Source: Desertivirga brevis
Lineage (GTDB): Bacteria; Bacteroidota; Bacteroidia; Sphingobacteriales; Sphingobacteriaceae
DNA: 64,000 nucleotides
Assembly (NCBI RefSeq): GCF_017355835.1
Contig: NZ_JAFEWF010000003.1
Location: 248,001 to 312,000 of the forward strand
Direction: 5' to 3'
This document shows positions 9,829 through 19,070 of the stretch, in pieces. The translations under genes were made by a program, and so were the position numbers. A model generated the notes under the pieces. That model was not told the DNA's origin and did not search any database. It saw only the letters and a program-made list of their open reading frames with translations. Every line of letters begins with the position of its first letter. The stretch's first letter is position 1.

Positions 9829-9860
9829 AAGGCGGATAATAGTTATTCGCCTTTTCTATT
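9829..9860. terminator. Bidirectional terminator hairpin
   Basis: An 11-bp stem (one G-T pair) with arms 9829-9839 and 9843-9853, followed by TTTCTATTTTATTT. It lies between the convergent OsmC and DUF2157 genes. Confidence 0.8.
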
Positions 9861-9864
9861 TTAT

Positions 9865-10941
9865 TTAACTGTTATTGTCTTCTTTAACCCTTTCTGGCTT
9901 TCTAGAGCCATTTATATTCCATATACGCTCGGCACGACTGCCAATTAGCCAGAACGATATTGCCAGTATGGAGAAGAATAGCGCTTTATTGGTGATGTCC
10001 CAGAAATATTCAAAGTATCTTGTATAGATATTGATCAGCAGAAAACTAATGCCGAATTCACGGGCAATAGAATCTTTTTTCTTCAAACCATATAACATCA
10101 GACCAAAAGAGAATAGTGCTGACAAAATTCCCCAGTAGAAAAGGTCTTTCTGCTTTACTTTCAACCAGTCCTCTATATTCCCGAAATTTCCGAATATAGA
10201 CAACAACCAAAGAGATACGAATAGATAAGAGAGGCCGATGACATAGGTTATATTTTTAAGGAAAGCAAAGCGTTCAATTCTTGCCATTAGTAAGGCTAGT
10301 CCCGAAAGAAAAGCCCCAAAGAACACGAAGCGTAGAGGGTAGTTCATTTTTAAAAAATAGTCGCCCCATTGTGTCTGGTATCCTGTCTCTGTGCCGAACC
10401 AACTTCCCAAAGATATTAGAGCAAAAGCCCAGATAAGCTGCGAGCTGAACCTCAAGGCAAGCAGGCCGTACACGAATACTGAAAAAAGAAAAAGCAGCGA
10501 GAAATGCCCTTTACCATTATCAATAACCTTTCCCAGGAAAGCTATGGCACTGGCAGTAAAAAGTACACCAATAAACAGAATGGCTTCGTTACTGAATACA
10601 CGTTCCGGGTTTGCGTTCTTACGTTTCTGTCCAAGAAAATAGAAATAGGCAGCCAGAATAGCGGATATGATACTGATAACGATATCAGGAGTGTCGGATA
10701 GTTTGGCTATGAGGTTAAGTATAGCATCATCTACAACTAGCGAAGCGAATGCGATCAAACCACAGGCTAGCGCAATCCAAATACTGTATTGAGCCAAACG
10801 CCGCCAGTCAAACTGCTTGACATCATAAGATCGCAAAAGTTTGTCACTTGTTGTTTCGTCCAGCAAACCTTCACTTTTCCAATGATGGATCGTTTGATTG
10901 AGGAAGTCGGCTTCTTGTTTATCCAGGTTAAGTTTGGCCAC
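9865..10941 (-). CDS. DUF2157 membrane protein
   Basis: The 358-aa protein has a cytosolic N-terminal segment of about 50 residues (MAKLNLDKQEADFLNQTI...WKSEGLLDE) typical of DUF2157, followed by about ten closely packed hydrophobic helices. The family is widespread in Bacteroidota and has no established function. It is the only gene between two unrelated units and overlaps nothing. A start at 10941 gives the canonical N-terminus. Confidence 0.85.
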   Translation of the reverse strand: MAKLNLDKQEADFLNQTIHHWKSEGLLDETTSDKLLRSYDVKQFDWRRLAQYSIWIALACGLIAFASLVVDDAILNLIAKLSDTPDIVISIISAILAAYFYFLGQKRKNANPERVFSNEAILFIGVLFTASAIAFLGKVIDNGKGHFSLLFLFSVFVYGLLALRFSSQLIWAFALISLGSWFGTETGYQTQWGDYFLKMNYPLRFVFFGAFLSGLALLMARIERFAFLKNITYVIGLSYLFVSLWLLSIFGNFGNIEDWLKVKQKDLFYWGILSALFSFGLMLYGLKKKDSIAREFGISFLLINIYTRYFEYFWDITNKALFFSILAISFWLIGSRAERIWNINGSRKPERVKEDNNS

Positions 10942-11009
10942 CTAATGTTAATTTAATTCCTTTCGGGATAACAAAATCTGACCATCTTAGTTCTGTGACT
11001 AATCTTGTA

Positions 11010-11996
11010 TCAGTAAAGTAGCTTCAACACCGCTTGTTTATCCTGTTCAATCTGGTTCTTAAGCTCATCCATATTATTGAACCGCATGTCGTGCCTTACG
11101 AAGTTCTTGAAATGAACGCGGATGTATTGCCTGTAGATCTCTTTGTCAAACTCAAATATATTAACCTCTATATTACGGGTCATGCCGTTAATAGTAGGGC
11201 GGTTACCTATATAAGCCATTCCTTTCAAGATGTTTGCAGTGACGGGTGATTTGGAAGTAACCAGAGGTTGGTCGAGGGGATAAGCTCCCTGTTTTTCCAT
11301 TAATTCAACTTCCACAGCGTAAATACCGTCTGAGGGAACCAGTTTGTAGCTTTCTTCTATCAGGAGGTTGGCTGTTGGGAAACCCATTTGCCTTCCAAGT
11401 CGGTCACCCTTAATTACCTTACCAGTTAGAAAGAAGGGATAACCAAGGAAGTCCTCAGCAGTTTCAACATCACCAGATAGTAGTGAATCCCGGATTTGTG
11501 TGGAGCTAACCTTTACCTCATGGATGTCCTGTTCAGGGATCTCTTCTACCTCATAGTGGTATTGAGCAGCGTGACGTTGAAGTTCAGCCAAATTTCCCTG
11601 ACGATCTTTACCAAAGCGGTGATCAAAACCGATAATTATCTTTTTTGTGCCGATCTTTTCAACGAGGACTTGTTGTATATAGGTCTGTGCAGAAAGGTTA
11701 GAGAAATCCCTGGTGAATGGAGTTATAATGAGGTGATCAACCCCTAACTTCTCAATCAGTTCGGCTTTTTCTTCAATTGTCGTGATTAACTTAAGTGAAG
11801 AGTTTTCCGGATGAAGGATCATCCGGGGATGCGGAAAAAAAGTAAGGATAACACTTTCTCCACCGCTTTGATCTGCTACTTCGGTAAGCCGGTTTATTAT
11901 CTTACGATGTCCAAAATGAACGCCATCAAAAGTGCCAATTGTTACAACAGCATTATTCAGTTTTTGGAATTCATTAATGTGTCTGTAAACTTTCAT
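11010..11996 (-). CDS. ribF: Bifunctional riboflavin kinase/FAD synthetase
   Basis: RibF makes FMN from riboflavin and then FAD. The 328-aa protein has the nucleotidyltransferase half first (GTFDGVHFGHRKII at about 21-34; IIGFDHRFGKDRQG; STQIRDSLLSGDV) and the flavokinase half after about residue 185 (GDRLGRQMGFPTANL, then GMAYIGNRPT and IEVNIFEFDKEIY). Length and motifs are complete. It is the last gene of the minus-strand series ftsX-DUF3098-uppP-truB-ribF, 27 nt after truB. Confidence 0.97.
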   Translation of the reverse strand: MKVYRHINEFQKLNNAVVTIGTFDGVHFGHRKIINRLTEVADQSGGESVILTFFPHPRMILHPENSSLKLITTIEEKAELIEKLGVDHLIITPFTRDFSNLSAQTYIQQVLVEKIGTKKIIIGFDHRFGKDRQGNLAELQRHAAQYHYEVEEIPEQDIHEVKVSSTQIRDSLLSGDVETAEDFLGYPFFLTGKVIKGDRLGRQMGFPTANLLIEESYKLVPSDGIYAVEVELMEKQGAYPLDQPLVTSKSPVTANILKGMAYIGNRPTINGMTRNIEVNIFEFDKEIYRQYIRVHFKNFVRHDMRFNNMDELKNQIEQDKQAVLKLLY

Positions 11997-12023
11997 CTGC
12001 GTTGTAAAAATATAAAAGATGCG

Positions 12024-12746
12024 TTATTTAAGAGCAGGTTCTTCTTTGTCTTTCAATCCCCTGATATGATTTACCAATTCCATAACCTCAAAAGCTTCAT
12101 CTATTTTAAAATCTCCGCTTCTGGTTCTCCGGAGTTTGGAAAGATATGCGCCTGAGTTTAACGCTTTTCCAAAGTCGAAAGCCAAAGATCTGATATAGGT
12201 TCCTTTGCTGCAAACCACCCTGAAGTCTACTTCTGGAAGCTCTATGCGAGTAATTTCGAACTCTGTGATGCTAACCTTACGTGATTTTAACTCAACCTCT
12301 TCTCCTCTGCGGGCTTTTTCATATAAACGCTCCCCATTCACTTTAACAGCAGAGTGAGCTGGTGGAAATTGTTCAATATCTCCAAGGAATAATTTGCATG
12401 CTTCAACTATTGCATCGTTTGTCAGACCGCTAATATCAAAGGTCTGATCAATTTCAGTTTCCAAGTCGTAGGAGGGAGTGGTGGCGCCGAGTACCAGTGT
12501 CCCGGTATATTCTTTTTCCTGAGCCTGGAAATTGTCAATCTGCTTCGTCATTTTGCCCGTGCAAATAATAAGTAAGCCGGTTGCAAGCGGATCTAATGTT
12601 CCTGCATGCCCCACTTTCAATTTTAAAGGCTTAAATGAATTCCTGATTTTTCCGACAACGTCAAAGCTTGTCCAATGATAAGGTTTGTTAACTAACAAAA
12701 GCTCGCCCTCTGCAAAGTTAAACTCCCTGAATTTTGTATCTCCCAC
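12024..12746 (-). CDS. truB: tRNA pseudouridine(55) synthase
   Basis: TruB makes the universal pseudouridine 55 in the T loop of tRNAs. The 240-aa protein carries the catalytic motif GHAGTLDPLATGLLI with Asp52, the KEYTGTLVLG segment, and the CSKGTYIRSLAFDFGKAL motif of the family. It is shorter than the E. coli enzyme because the C-terminal PUA domain is absent, which is common in Bacteroidota. It lies 26 nt after uppP in the same direction. Confidence 0.97.
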   Translation of the reverse strand: MGDTKFREFNFAEGELLLVNKPYHWTSFDVVGKIRNSFKPLKLKVGHAGTLDPLATGLLIICTGKMTKQIDNFQAQEKEYTGTLVLGATTPSYDLETEIDQTFDISGLTNDAIVEACKLFLGDIEQFPPAHSAVKVNGERLYEKARRGEEVELKSRKVSITEFEITRIELPEVDFRVVCSKGTYIRSLAFDFGKALNSGAYLSKLRRTRSGDFKIDEAFEVMELVNHIRGLKDKEEPALK

Positions 12747-12772
12747 AACTAAACCCGTAGAATAAAATGATC

Positions 12773-13567
12773 TTAAATAATTTCAAGGCTATGTCCTGAT
12801 AAAAGGAATGCCAGGATAACAAGTCCTACAATAATGCGGTACCAGCCAAAAATTTGAAAGCCTCTCTTTTGAAGGAAGGTAATGAAGGATTTAATAGCTA
12901 GCATAGCTACAATGAAGGCAACGACATTACCTATTGCTAAAAGCTTAATCTCTTCGCCGGTAATAACGTATCCGTCTTTATAAAAATCGTAGATCTTCTT
13001 GGCGGTAGCGCCGAACATAGTAGGAACCGCAAGAAAAAAAGAAAATTCTGCAGCAACGGTCCGTGTCATGTTTTGCGACATACCGCCTACAATAGTTGAA
13101 GCTGACCGGGAAGTGCCGGGAATCATAGCCAGGCATTGAAAAACGCCGGTTATGAAAGCTGCCTTGTAGTCAATATTACGCGTATCACGAATACTATTGC
13201 GCTGGAAAAACTTATCAATGAAAAGAAGGATCACACCTCCAATTACCAGGGCTACTGCAACAGTGGTCGGGCTCTCTAGTAGCTCGTCTATTTTATCACT
13301 GAATAACAAGCCTGCTATCGCAGAGGGAATAAATGCTACTAATAGTTTAAAATAGAAATCCAGCGTTTGGAAAAAACGTTTCCAGTAAAGAACAAGCACA
13401 GAAAGGATTGCGCCTAATTGAATAACTACCGTGTAAAGTTTTACGAAATCGTTAGACTGAATGCCCATCAACGACGATCCTATGATCATATGACCGGTTG
13501 AAGAAACAGGAAGGAACTCTGTAATACCTTCAATTATCGCGAGGATAATGGCTTGAATAATGCTCAT
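12773..13567 (-). CDS. uppP: Undecaprenyl-diphosphate phosphatase (BacA type)
   Basis: UppP recycles the undecaprenyl carrier lipid for peptidoglycan and surface polysaccharide synthesis and can give bacitracin resistance. The 264-aa integral membrane protein has both family motifs: EGITEFLPVSSTGH (about 13-26) and PGTSRSAST (about 149-157), plus the usual hydrophobic helices. Its ATG overlaps the stop of the DUF3098 gene by one base (TAATG), so translational coupling is likely. Confidence 0.97.
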   Translation of the reverse strand: MSIIQAIILAIIEGITEFLPVSSTGHMIIGSSLMGIQSNDFVKLYTVVIQLGAILSVLVLYWKRFFQTLDFYFKLLVAFIPSAIAGLLFSDKIDELLESPTTVAVALVIGGVILLFIDKFFQRNSIRDTRNIDYKAAFITGVFQCLAMIPGTSRSASTIVGGMSQNMTRTVAAEFSFFLAVPTMFGATAKKIYDFYKDGYVITGEEIKLLAIGNVVAFIVAMLAIKSFITFLQKRGFQIFGWYRIIVGLVILAFLLSGHSLEII

Positions 13568-13794
13568 TAATTCTCGCGTTTTTTAAGAATAGAATAGAAT
13601 CCAATACCAAAGCCTACCAACACTACAAACGGAGCAATCACGGTTTTCCTGAAATCGTAAATGTCTGTTTCTCCTATCATCAGAATAAATCCTAAAGCAA
13701 TTACTGCTATTGAAACCAGCATAAGCCTGTAATTGCTTTTACCAAACACAAATTCTACCGGTGTATTTGTAGATGTAGTTTTCTTTAATGCCAT
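13567..13794 (-). CDS. DUF3098 small membrane protein
   Basis: A 75-aa protein with two hydrophobic segments (YRLMLVSIAVIALGFILMIG and VIAPFVVLVGFGIGFYSI). The short domain DUF3098 is found in Bacteroidota between ftsX and uppP, which is exactly the arrangement here. The start and stop codons overlap the neighbours by one base on each side (TAATG). The role is unknown; the fixed position suggests a link to the divisome or to lipid-carrier recycling. Confidence 0.9.
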   Translation of the reverse strand: MALKKTTSTNTPVEFVFGKSNYRLMLVSIAVIALGFILMIGETDIYDFRKTVIAPFVVLVGFGIGFYSILKKREN

Positions 13795-14672
13795 TATCTG
13801 TAAAGGTTATTAACTTTTAATCTTAAGTATTTTGTTACTGCAAAGTAGGTGCTCAAACCTGCTATCAGGATACCTATCGCTACCACTCCGGCAAATACAA
13901 GTGCAAATTCGTACCAGTTCTTCAAGATAACCAATTCCGGAATTTGTTGTTGAGCCAGGTATAAGGCTCCCAGAAGCAGAATAATAGCAATCAATGATCC
14001 TAGCAGCCCGTGTATGATACCATACCCAATAAAAGGAGCCCGGATGAAGTTTTTCGTAGCGCCAACCAGTTGCATAGACTTGATCAGGAAGCGTTGTGAA
14101 TAGATCGCCAGACGTATGGTGTTATTAATAAGAGCAATAGCAATAATTAATAAGGTACCTGCGAAAGCTAAGATCACAAGACTGATAACTTTGATATTTT
14201 GATTTACCATGTCTATTAGCGACTTCTGATAGATCACTTCTTTTACCAATGGATTTTTGGATAATTGCCTGCTGAAGGTCTCAATGCTGGCGTTATTAGC
14301 ATAGTCTTCCTTCATGTACACATCGATAGACGAAAGTAGTGGATTATAGCCGAGAAATTGTACAAATTCTTCTCCTAAATCTTTCTGCAGGTTACGTGCT
14401 GCAATCTCCTTACTAACATATTGAGATCTTAGTACATAAGCATGGGTATCTAATTGCTTCTGCAAAGCAAGCACATCTACTTCCTTAGCTCCATCACTTA
14501 CAATAATATTGAGAACGATGTTTTCCTTAACGTATTTAGAAAGATTGCGAGCATGAACCATGATCAGTCCAAGCAGGCCAATCATCAACAATACCAGTGC
14601 AATACTAATCACAGTTGATATATATACTGGTTTAGTTTTCTTTGCAGCGGTGCTTCCTTCGAATTCTTCCAT
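13794..14672 (-). CDS. ftsX: Cell division protein FtsX
   Basis: FtsX is the membrane partner of FtsE and couples divisome activity to peptidoglycan hydrolases. The 292-aa protein has a cytosolic N-terminus, TM1 (about 20-42), an extracytoplasmic loop of about 120 residues, and three further TMs in the C-terminal FtsX domain (IIAIALINNTIRLAIYSQRFLIKSMQLVGAT...). No ftsE is adjacent in the window. It is first in the ftsX-DUF3098-uppP-truB-ribF series and is preceded by a -7 box. Confidence 0.95.
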   Translation of the reverse strand: MEEFEGSTAAKKTKPVYISTVISIALVLLMIGLLGLIMVHARNLSKYVKENIVLNIIVSDGAKEVDVLALQKQLDTHAYVLRSQYVSKEIAARNLQKDLGEEFVQFLGYNPLLSSIDVYMKEDYANNASIETFSRQLSKNPLVKEVIYQKSLIDMVNQNIKVISLVILAFAGTLLIIAIALINNTIRLAIYSQRFLIKSMQLVGATKNFIRAPFIGYGIIHGLLGSLIAIILLLGALYLAQQQIPELVILKNWYEFALVFAGVVAIGILIAGLSTYFAVTKYLRLKVNNLYR

Positions 14673-14687
14673 AGCCTGTTTAATTAC

Positions 14688-14696
14688 GCGAAAATA
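14688..14696 (-). promoter_or_regulatory. Predicted promoter of the ftsX operon (-7 box)
   Basis: On the minus strand TATTTTCGC, a TAnnTTTGC-type box with one substitution, about 16 nt before the ftsX ATG. Confidence 0.45.
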
Positions 14697-14764
14697 ACTA
14701 TTTAACTAAAGCCCTTAACGTAAATTTCAATATTTAGATATTTTTAACAAAGAAAGAGCGGGGA

Positions 14765-14791
14765 ATTTACGAATTACGAATTACGATTTAC
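14765..14791 (+). repeat. Short tandem ACGAATT-type repeat
   Basis: ACGAATT is repeated in tandem with a degenerate third copy (TACGATTTAC) in the spacer between ftsX and the 39-aa gene. Too short for an array; probably simple-sequence DNA. Confidence 0.5.
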
Positions 14792-14948
14792 CCTTTGTGG
14801 GATGCCAATGCGATACGTTGGTGGGTGGGAGGGAGACATAATAGAGTTGAAGAATGTAATGTCAATGTCAGGCTTTATTTAAGTCTAAAGTTTTGGTAAC
14901 CTTCTGTTTTTTAGTGCGTAATAATCATCAAATACCAAATTGAAAAAC

Positions 14949-15068
14949 ATGGGAAAGCAAATATCTAACCTGATTGAAGGATTATCAAATCAGATCTTCG
15001 GCCTAAAGCCACAAGCAGTAGCAGTTTTAAAAAATGGAAAGCAAGTAGTTGTTCCGGTTCGGAGATAA
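14949..15068 (+). CDS. Putative 39-aa small protein
   Basis: An ATG at 14949 opens 39 codons ending in TAA at 15066-15068. The peptide begins MGKQISNLIEGLSNQIFG and ends KNGKQVVVPVRR. It is amphipathic at the N-terminus and basic at the C-terminus, with no signal peptide and no cysteines. It lies alone between the divergently transcribed ftsX operon and a convergent lipoprotein gene, and is followed by a 12-bp terminator hairpin. Having a terminator in the right place is the main support. No Shine-Dalgarno or strict -7 box was found. Confidence 0.45.
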   Translation: MGKQISNLIEGLSNQIFGLKPQAVAVLKNGKQVVVPVRR

Positions 15069-15138
15069 CTAGTTTAAGATATATTTAGAATAAGGGTTTA
15101 GTTTTTTAGTGTATTTTTTAGGTTAAAGGTTGATTGTT

Positions 15139-15169
15139 AAGAGGCTGTTCCAGGAAAGAACAGCCTCTT
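15139..15169. terminator. Bidirectional terminator hairpin
   Basis: Perfect 12-bp stem (arms 15139-15150 and 15158-15169, AAGAGGCTGTTC) with a 7-nt loop and a following T-rich run, between the convergent 39-aa gene and the lipoprotein gene. Confidence 0.85.
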
Positions 15170-15187
15170 TCTTTTTATAATCCTTCC

Positions 15188-15862
15188 TTATTGGAGTGTT
15201 ACGGTATAACTTGAGTTTAAAGCAGCTTTTAATTGGTTGTAAAGTTGTACGTTAGAAGTAGAACTGATAATAATTTTATTATCTGTCCATGTTGCGGTTG
15301 GCAGTTTAGAAATATCAATAGCGGCCAAAAGCTTATTTACCTCCATCTTTACAACTGCTAAGTAGTTGTCGCGCCTAACTTGTGCCGGAAGGTTTTTAAC
15401 GTTAACGCGTAAAGCAGCTTCGTCATTGAAGTGAAGCTCAACCGGAACCACACCTTTTGTAGGAACAGTAACAAGTGCCTTTAAAGTAAGTGGTGGACGT
15501 TCTGCAGATGGTTTTAAATAAACCATGCCATCCACTTCATCAAATTTACTATAGGTACGGAATGTAATAGTTAAAAGCTCACTATTATCGGCGAGCATAT
15601 TGACATTCCATAATCCGTCCATTGCATTGCCTCCTACCACATTTCCATTACTTTTTAATTTCACATCAAAGCTTGCCAGATTTAACATAGCGTATGTCCA
15701 TTCTACCGACGGAAAGCTGGTTCCAGAGCTTGATGTGTTATCCAGTTGGAATTTAAAATCAATGGTTTGTTCGGCTTCTTGAGTTTCGTCTTTCTTACAG
15801 CCTGAAAATGTTACGGCACTAACAAGTAGAGCAAAAATGCTAAGTTTTAAATGTTTTATCAT
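15188..15862 (-). CDS. Hypothetical lipoprotein (224 aa)
   Basis: The N-terminus is a lipoprotein signal peptide ending FSGCKKDE, with the lipidated Cys at about residue 22, followed by acidic and Lys residues. The mature part is predicted to be beta-rich, with a low-complexity linker (DNTSSSGTSF) near the start. No catalytic motif is visible and I cannot name a domain. It is probably an outer-membrane-anchored protein. It stands alone, with no same-strand partner within 400 nt. Confidence 0.8.
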   Translation of the reverse strand: MIKHLKLSIFALLVSAVTFSGCKKDETQEAEQTIDFKFQLDNTSSSGTSFPSVEWTYAMLNLASFDVKLKSNGNVVGGNAMDGLWNVNMLADNSELLTITFRTYSKFDEVDGMVYLKPSAERPPLTLKALVTVPTKGVVPVELHFNDEAALRVNVKNLPAQVRRDNYLAVVKMEVNKLLAAIDISKLPTATWTDNKIIISSTSNVQLYNQLKAALNSSYTVTLQ

Positions 15863-16006
15863 GGTAGTAAAAGTTTACAATATCATATCGTCAATTAAGA
15901 TATTAGAAGCAAGTAAGAAGAGCTGGCAATTGTTTCTATAAACTTAAAAATGTTGATTGCCTTCTATTAATCCCAACCTTAACAATTACTAGTCAGTGGG
16001 AATTTG

Positions 16007-16015
16007 TATTTTCGC
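16007..16015 (+). promoter_or_regulatory. Predicted leuS promoter (-7 box)
   Basis: TATTTTCGC, a near-consensus TAnnTTTGC box, 19 nt before the ATG at 16034. It overlaps the in-frame TTG at 16004 and so excludes that codon as the start. Confidence 0.5.
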
Positions 16016-16033
16016 AACCCAAGTATTAGTACA

Positions 16034-18829
16034 ATGGATTACCAGTATAAAGAGATTGAAAAGAAATGGCAGGAGTTCTGGGCCGAAAACCAGACTTATA
16101 AGGTTGATAACAACTCTGAAAAGCCAAAATATTATGTCCTTGATATGTTTCCTTATCCTTCAGGTGCAGGCTTACATGTGGGGCATCCGCTGGGATATAT
16201 TGCGTCGGATATTTTTGCCAGATATAAACGATTAAAAGGGTTCAATGTATTGCATCCCATGGGTTACGACTCCTTCGGGTTGCCCGCAGAGCAGTACGCT
16301 ATTCAAACCGGTCAGCACCCTGCGCTTACCACTGAACAAAATATTTCCACTTATCGCCGTCAGTTAGACCAGATCGGCTTCTCTTTTGACTGGAGTCGTG
16401 AAGTCCGTACCAGCGATCCCGAGTACTATAAATGGACTCAGTGGATATTCATGCAGCTTTTCAATTCCTGGTATAATCTTGCTGCTGAAAAAGCAGAGTC
16501 GATCGAGGTCCTGGTTAACCATTTTGAAACAAAAGGAAGCTCAGGCGTTAAAGCTGTTTCAGATGAGGATGTTTTAAGTTTTAGTGCCGAGGAGTGGAAT
16601 GCTTTCAGTGAGGCACAGAAACAGGAAGAACTTCTGAAATACCGTCTAACATATTTGAAAGAAAGCACTGTAAACTGGTGTGCAGCCCTTGGAACTGTTT
16701 TAGCTAATGATGAAGTTAAAGACGGAGTTTCCGAGCGGGGTGGATATCCTGTTGAACAAAAGAAAATGATGCAATGGAGCATGCGCATCACTGCTTATGC
16801 TGACCGTTTACTTCAGGGTTTGGATACCATTGACTGGCCGGAACCTTTGAAAGAAATGCAAAGGAACTGGATCGGGAAAAGTACCGGAGCGAGTGTGAAG
16901 TTTCCATTAGAATATGGTGAAGGAGCGATTGAAGTTTTCACAACCCGTGTCGATACTATTTTCGGAGTAAGCTTCTTAGTAATTGCTCCTGAGCATGAAT
17001 TGGCAGCTTCTTTAACTACTCCGGAACAAAAGGAAGAGATCGAGTCGTATATCACTCAAACTAAGAAGAAATCAGAACTTGACCGAATGGCTGATACTAA
17101 AACTGTATCAGGTGCATTTACCGGAAGCTACGCCCTAAATCCTTTAGATGGAACTAAGATTCCGGTTTGGATTGCAGATTACGTATTAGCAGGATATGGA
17201 ACGGGAGCGGTGATGGCAGTGCCGTCAGGCGACCAGCGTGACTTCCTGTTTGCAAAACACTTCAACCTTCCGATTATTCAGATACTGGATGGTCAGCAAG
17301 ATATCGAGCATCAGGCAGACCCAACCAAAGAAGGTAAATATATTAATTCGGGTTTCATCAATGGGCTTACTTATCAGGAAGCGATTCCTGCTTTGATCGC
17401 CAAGTTGGAGGAATTGAATGCTGGTAAAGCAAAGATTCAATATCGTATGCGAGATGCCATATTTGGTCGTCAGCGTTATTGGGGAGAACCTGTTCCTGTT
17501 TACTTTAAGGATGAACTTCCTCATCTTATTGAGGAAAATGAACTTCCACTATTGCTTCCGGAAGTAGATAAATACCTGCCTACAGAAACCGGCGAGCCTC
17601 CATTGGGCCGGGCAACAGATTGGAAATATAAAGGCGAGGCTCACTATGAGCTAAGTACCATGCCTGGCTGGGCTGGCTCAAGCTGGTACTGGTACCGCTA
17701 CATGGCTTCGCCTGAAGATCGTAAAGAAGATGCTTTCGCACCGAAAGCTGCTATAGAATACTGGAAAGATGTCGACTTATACATTGGCGGATCAGAGCAT
17801 GCCACTGGCCATTTGTTATATAGCCGTTTCTGGAACAAATTCCTTAAAGACCTGGGTTATGTGGTTGAAGAAGAACCTTTCAAGAAACTGATTAACCAGG
17901 GTATGATCCAGGGTCGTTCTAACTTCGTTTACCGCGTATTGGATGAGGAAGGAAAAGGCACAAATACCTTTGTTTCTTACAACCTTAGAGACGAGTACAA
18001 AACCACTCCTCTTCACGTTGATGTTAACATTGTAGAAAACGATGTGCTGGATCTAGACAAGTTTAAAAAATTCAGGGCAGAGTTTGAAAATGCCGAGTTC
18101 ATCCTGGAGAACGGTAAATACGTATGTGGTGTAGAGGTAGAGAAGATGTCTAAATCCAAATTCAATGTTGTTAATCCTGATGACATCATCGAACGTTATG
18201 GTGCAGATACTCTTCGCTTATACGAGATGTTCCTTGGCCCGTTAGAGCAAAGCAAACCATGGAACACTAATGGTATAGAAGGAGTATTTAAGTTCCTCCG
18301 TAAATTCTGGAAGTTATTCCACAACGATAAGTTCGAACTTTCAATTTCAAACGAAGAGCCAACAAAAGCAGAGTACAAAGCTTTGCACAAGATCATTCGA
18401 AAGGTAGAAGAAGACATCGAGAGGTTCTCTTTCAATACCTCGGTTTCAAGCTTCATGATCTGCGTGAATGAGCTGCAGGACCTAAAGTGTAACAAGCGCA
18501 AGATCCTTCAGGACCTTGTGATTGTGCTTGCTCCTTATGCTCCTCATATTTCTGAAGAGCTTTGGTCTCTTTTAGGCAATGCCTCAGGCTCCTTGTCGTA
18601 TGCCCAGTATCCTAAATTCAATCCTGACTACCTTGTTGAGGATGAATTTGCTTATCCTATTTCGGTAAATGGGAAGATGAGAATGAATTTGAATATCTCA
18701 TTGACATTGGAAGCTGCCGATATAGAGAAGCTTGTACTAAGCAATGAAGACGTTCAAAAATACCTTGACGGAAAGACACCTAAGAAGGTAGTTGTTGTGA
18801 AAGGCAGGATCGTAAATATTGTTATTTAA
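16034..18829 (+). CDS. leuS: Leucyl-tRNA synthetase
   Basis: This class I synthetase charges tRNA-Leu and has an editing domain. The 931-aa protein shows the HIGH box as HVGH (about 48-51) in [18 protein letters not shown], the editing (CP1) domain with [20 protein letters not shown], and the KMSKS box in [17 protein letters not shown]. The anticodon-binding domain with [18 protein letters not shown] and a small C-terminal domain are also present. The ATG at 16034 is chosen because the upstream TTG lies in the promoter and [13 protein letters not shown] is the usual N-terminus. Confidence 0.98.
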   Translation: MDYQYKEIEKKWQEFWAENQTYKVDNNSEKPKYYVLDMFPYPSGAGLHVGHPLGYIASDIFARYKRLKGFNVLHPMGYDSFGLPAEQYAIQTGQHPALTTEQNISTYRRQLDQIGFSFDWSREVRTSDPEYYKWTQWIFMQLFNSWYNLAAEKAESIEVLVNHFETKGSSGVKAVSDEDVLSFSAEEWNAFSEAQKQEELLKYRLTYLKESTVNWCAALGTVLANDEVKDGVSERGGYPVEQKKMMQWSMRITAYADRLLQGLDTIDWPEPLKEMQRNWIGKSTGASVKFPLEYGEGAIEVFTTRVDTIFGVSFLVIAPEHELAASLTTPEQKEEIESYITQTKKKSELDRMADTKTVSGAFTGSYALNPLDGTKIPVWIADYVLAGYGTGAVMAVPSGDQRDFLFAKHFNLPIIQILDGQQDIEHQADPTKEGKYINSGFINGLTYQEAIPALIAKLEELNAGKAKIQYRMRDAIFGRQRYWGEPVPVYFKDELPHLIEENELPLLLPEVDKYLPTETGEPPLGRATDWKYKGEAHYELSTMPGWAGSSWYWYRYMASPEDRKEDAFAPKAAIEYWKDVDLYIGGSEHATGHLLYSRFWNKFLKDLGYVVEEEPFKKLINQGMIQGRSNFVYRVLDEEGKGTNTFVSYNLRDEYKTTPLHVDVNIVENDVLDLDKFKKFRAEFENAEFILENGKYVCGVEVEKMSKSKFNVVNPDDIIERYGADTLRLYEMFLGPLEQSKPWNTNGIEGVFKFLRKFWKLFHNDKFELSISNEEPTKAEYKALHKIIRKVEEDIERFSFNTSVSSFMICVNELQDLKCNKRKILQDLVIVLAPYAPHISEELWSLLGNASGSLSYAQYPKFNPDYLVEDEFAYPISVNGKMRMNLNISLTLEAADIEKLVLSNEDVQKYLDGKTPKKVVVVKGRIVNIVI

Positions 18830-18861
18830 GAGCTGAGTTCAGTAAATATATTGATACAAAA

Positions 18862-18893
18862 ACGGCGGGGACAAAGGTCCTTCGCCTTTTTTT
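18862..18893 (+). terminator. leuS terminator
   Basis: Imperfect hairpin with G-T pairs (arms about 18864-18872 and 18876-18886, GGCG/CGCC at the base) followed by seven Ts. Confidence 0.7.
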
Positions 18894-19006
18894 ATGCGTT
18901 TGTTCATCTTTCAATCGATTTCCAGTGAACAAGTATGAGAAGGCTGTATTTTATCATCTTTATCTAAAAAGCCACTAATTCCCGCAGCTGCTTGTAACAA
19001 AGCATA

Positions 19007-19015
19007 TACCTTTGC
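19007..19015 (+). promoter_or_regulatory. Predicted TonB-receptor promoter (-7 box)
   Basis: TACCTTTGC matches TAnnTTTGC exactly, 56 nt before the ATG at 19071. Confidence 0.55.
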
Positions 19016-19070
19016 GACTAATTCTACAGTCCTGTTCATCAAGGTTCAGGACCCATAACGATTTTATTCA

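Noticed and set aside
14765..14791. Tandem ACGAATT repeats as a CRISPR or attachment site
   Set aside because: Only two to three short copies with no spacers or flanking mobile genes.
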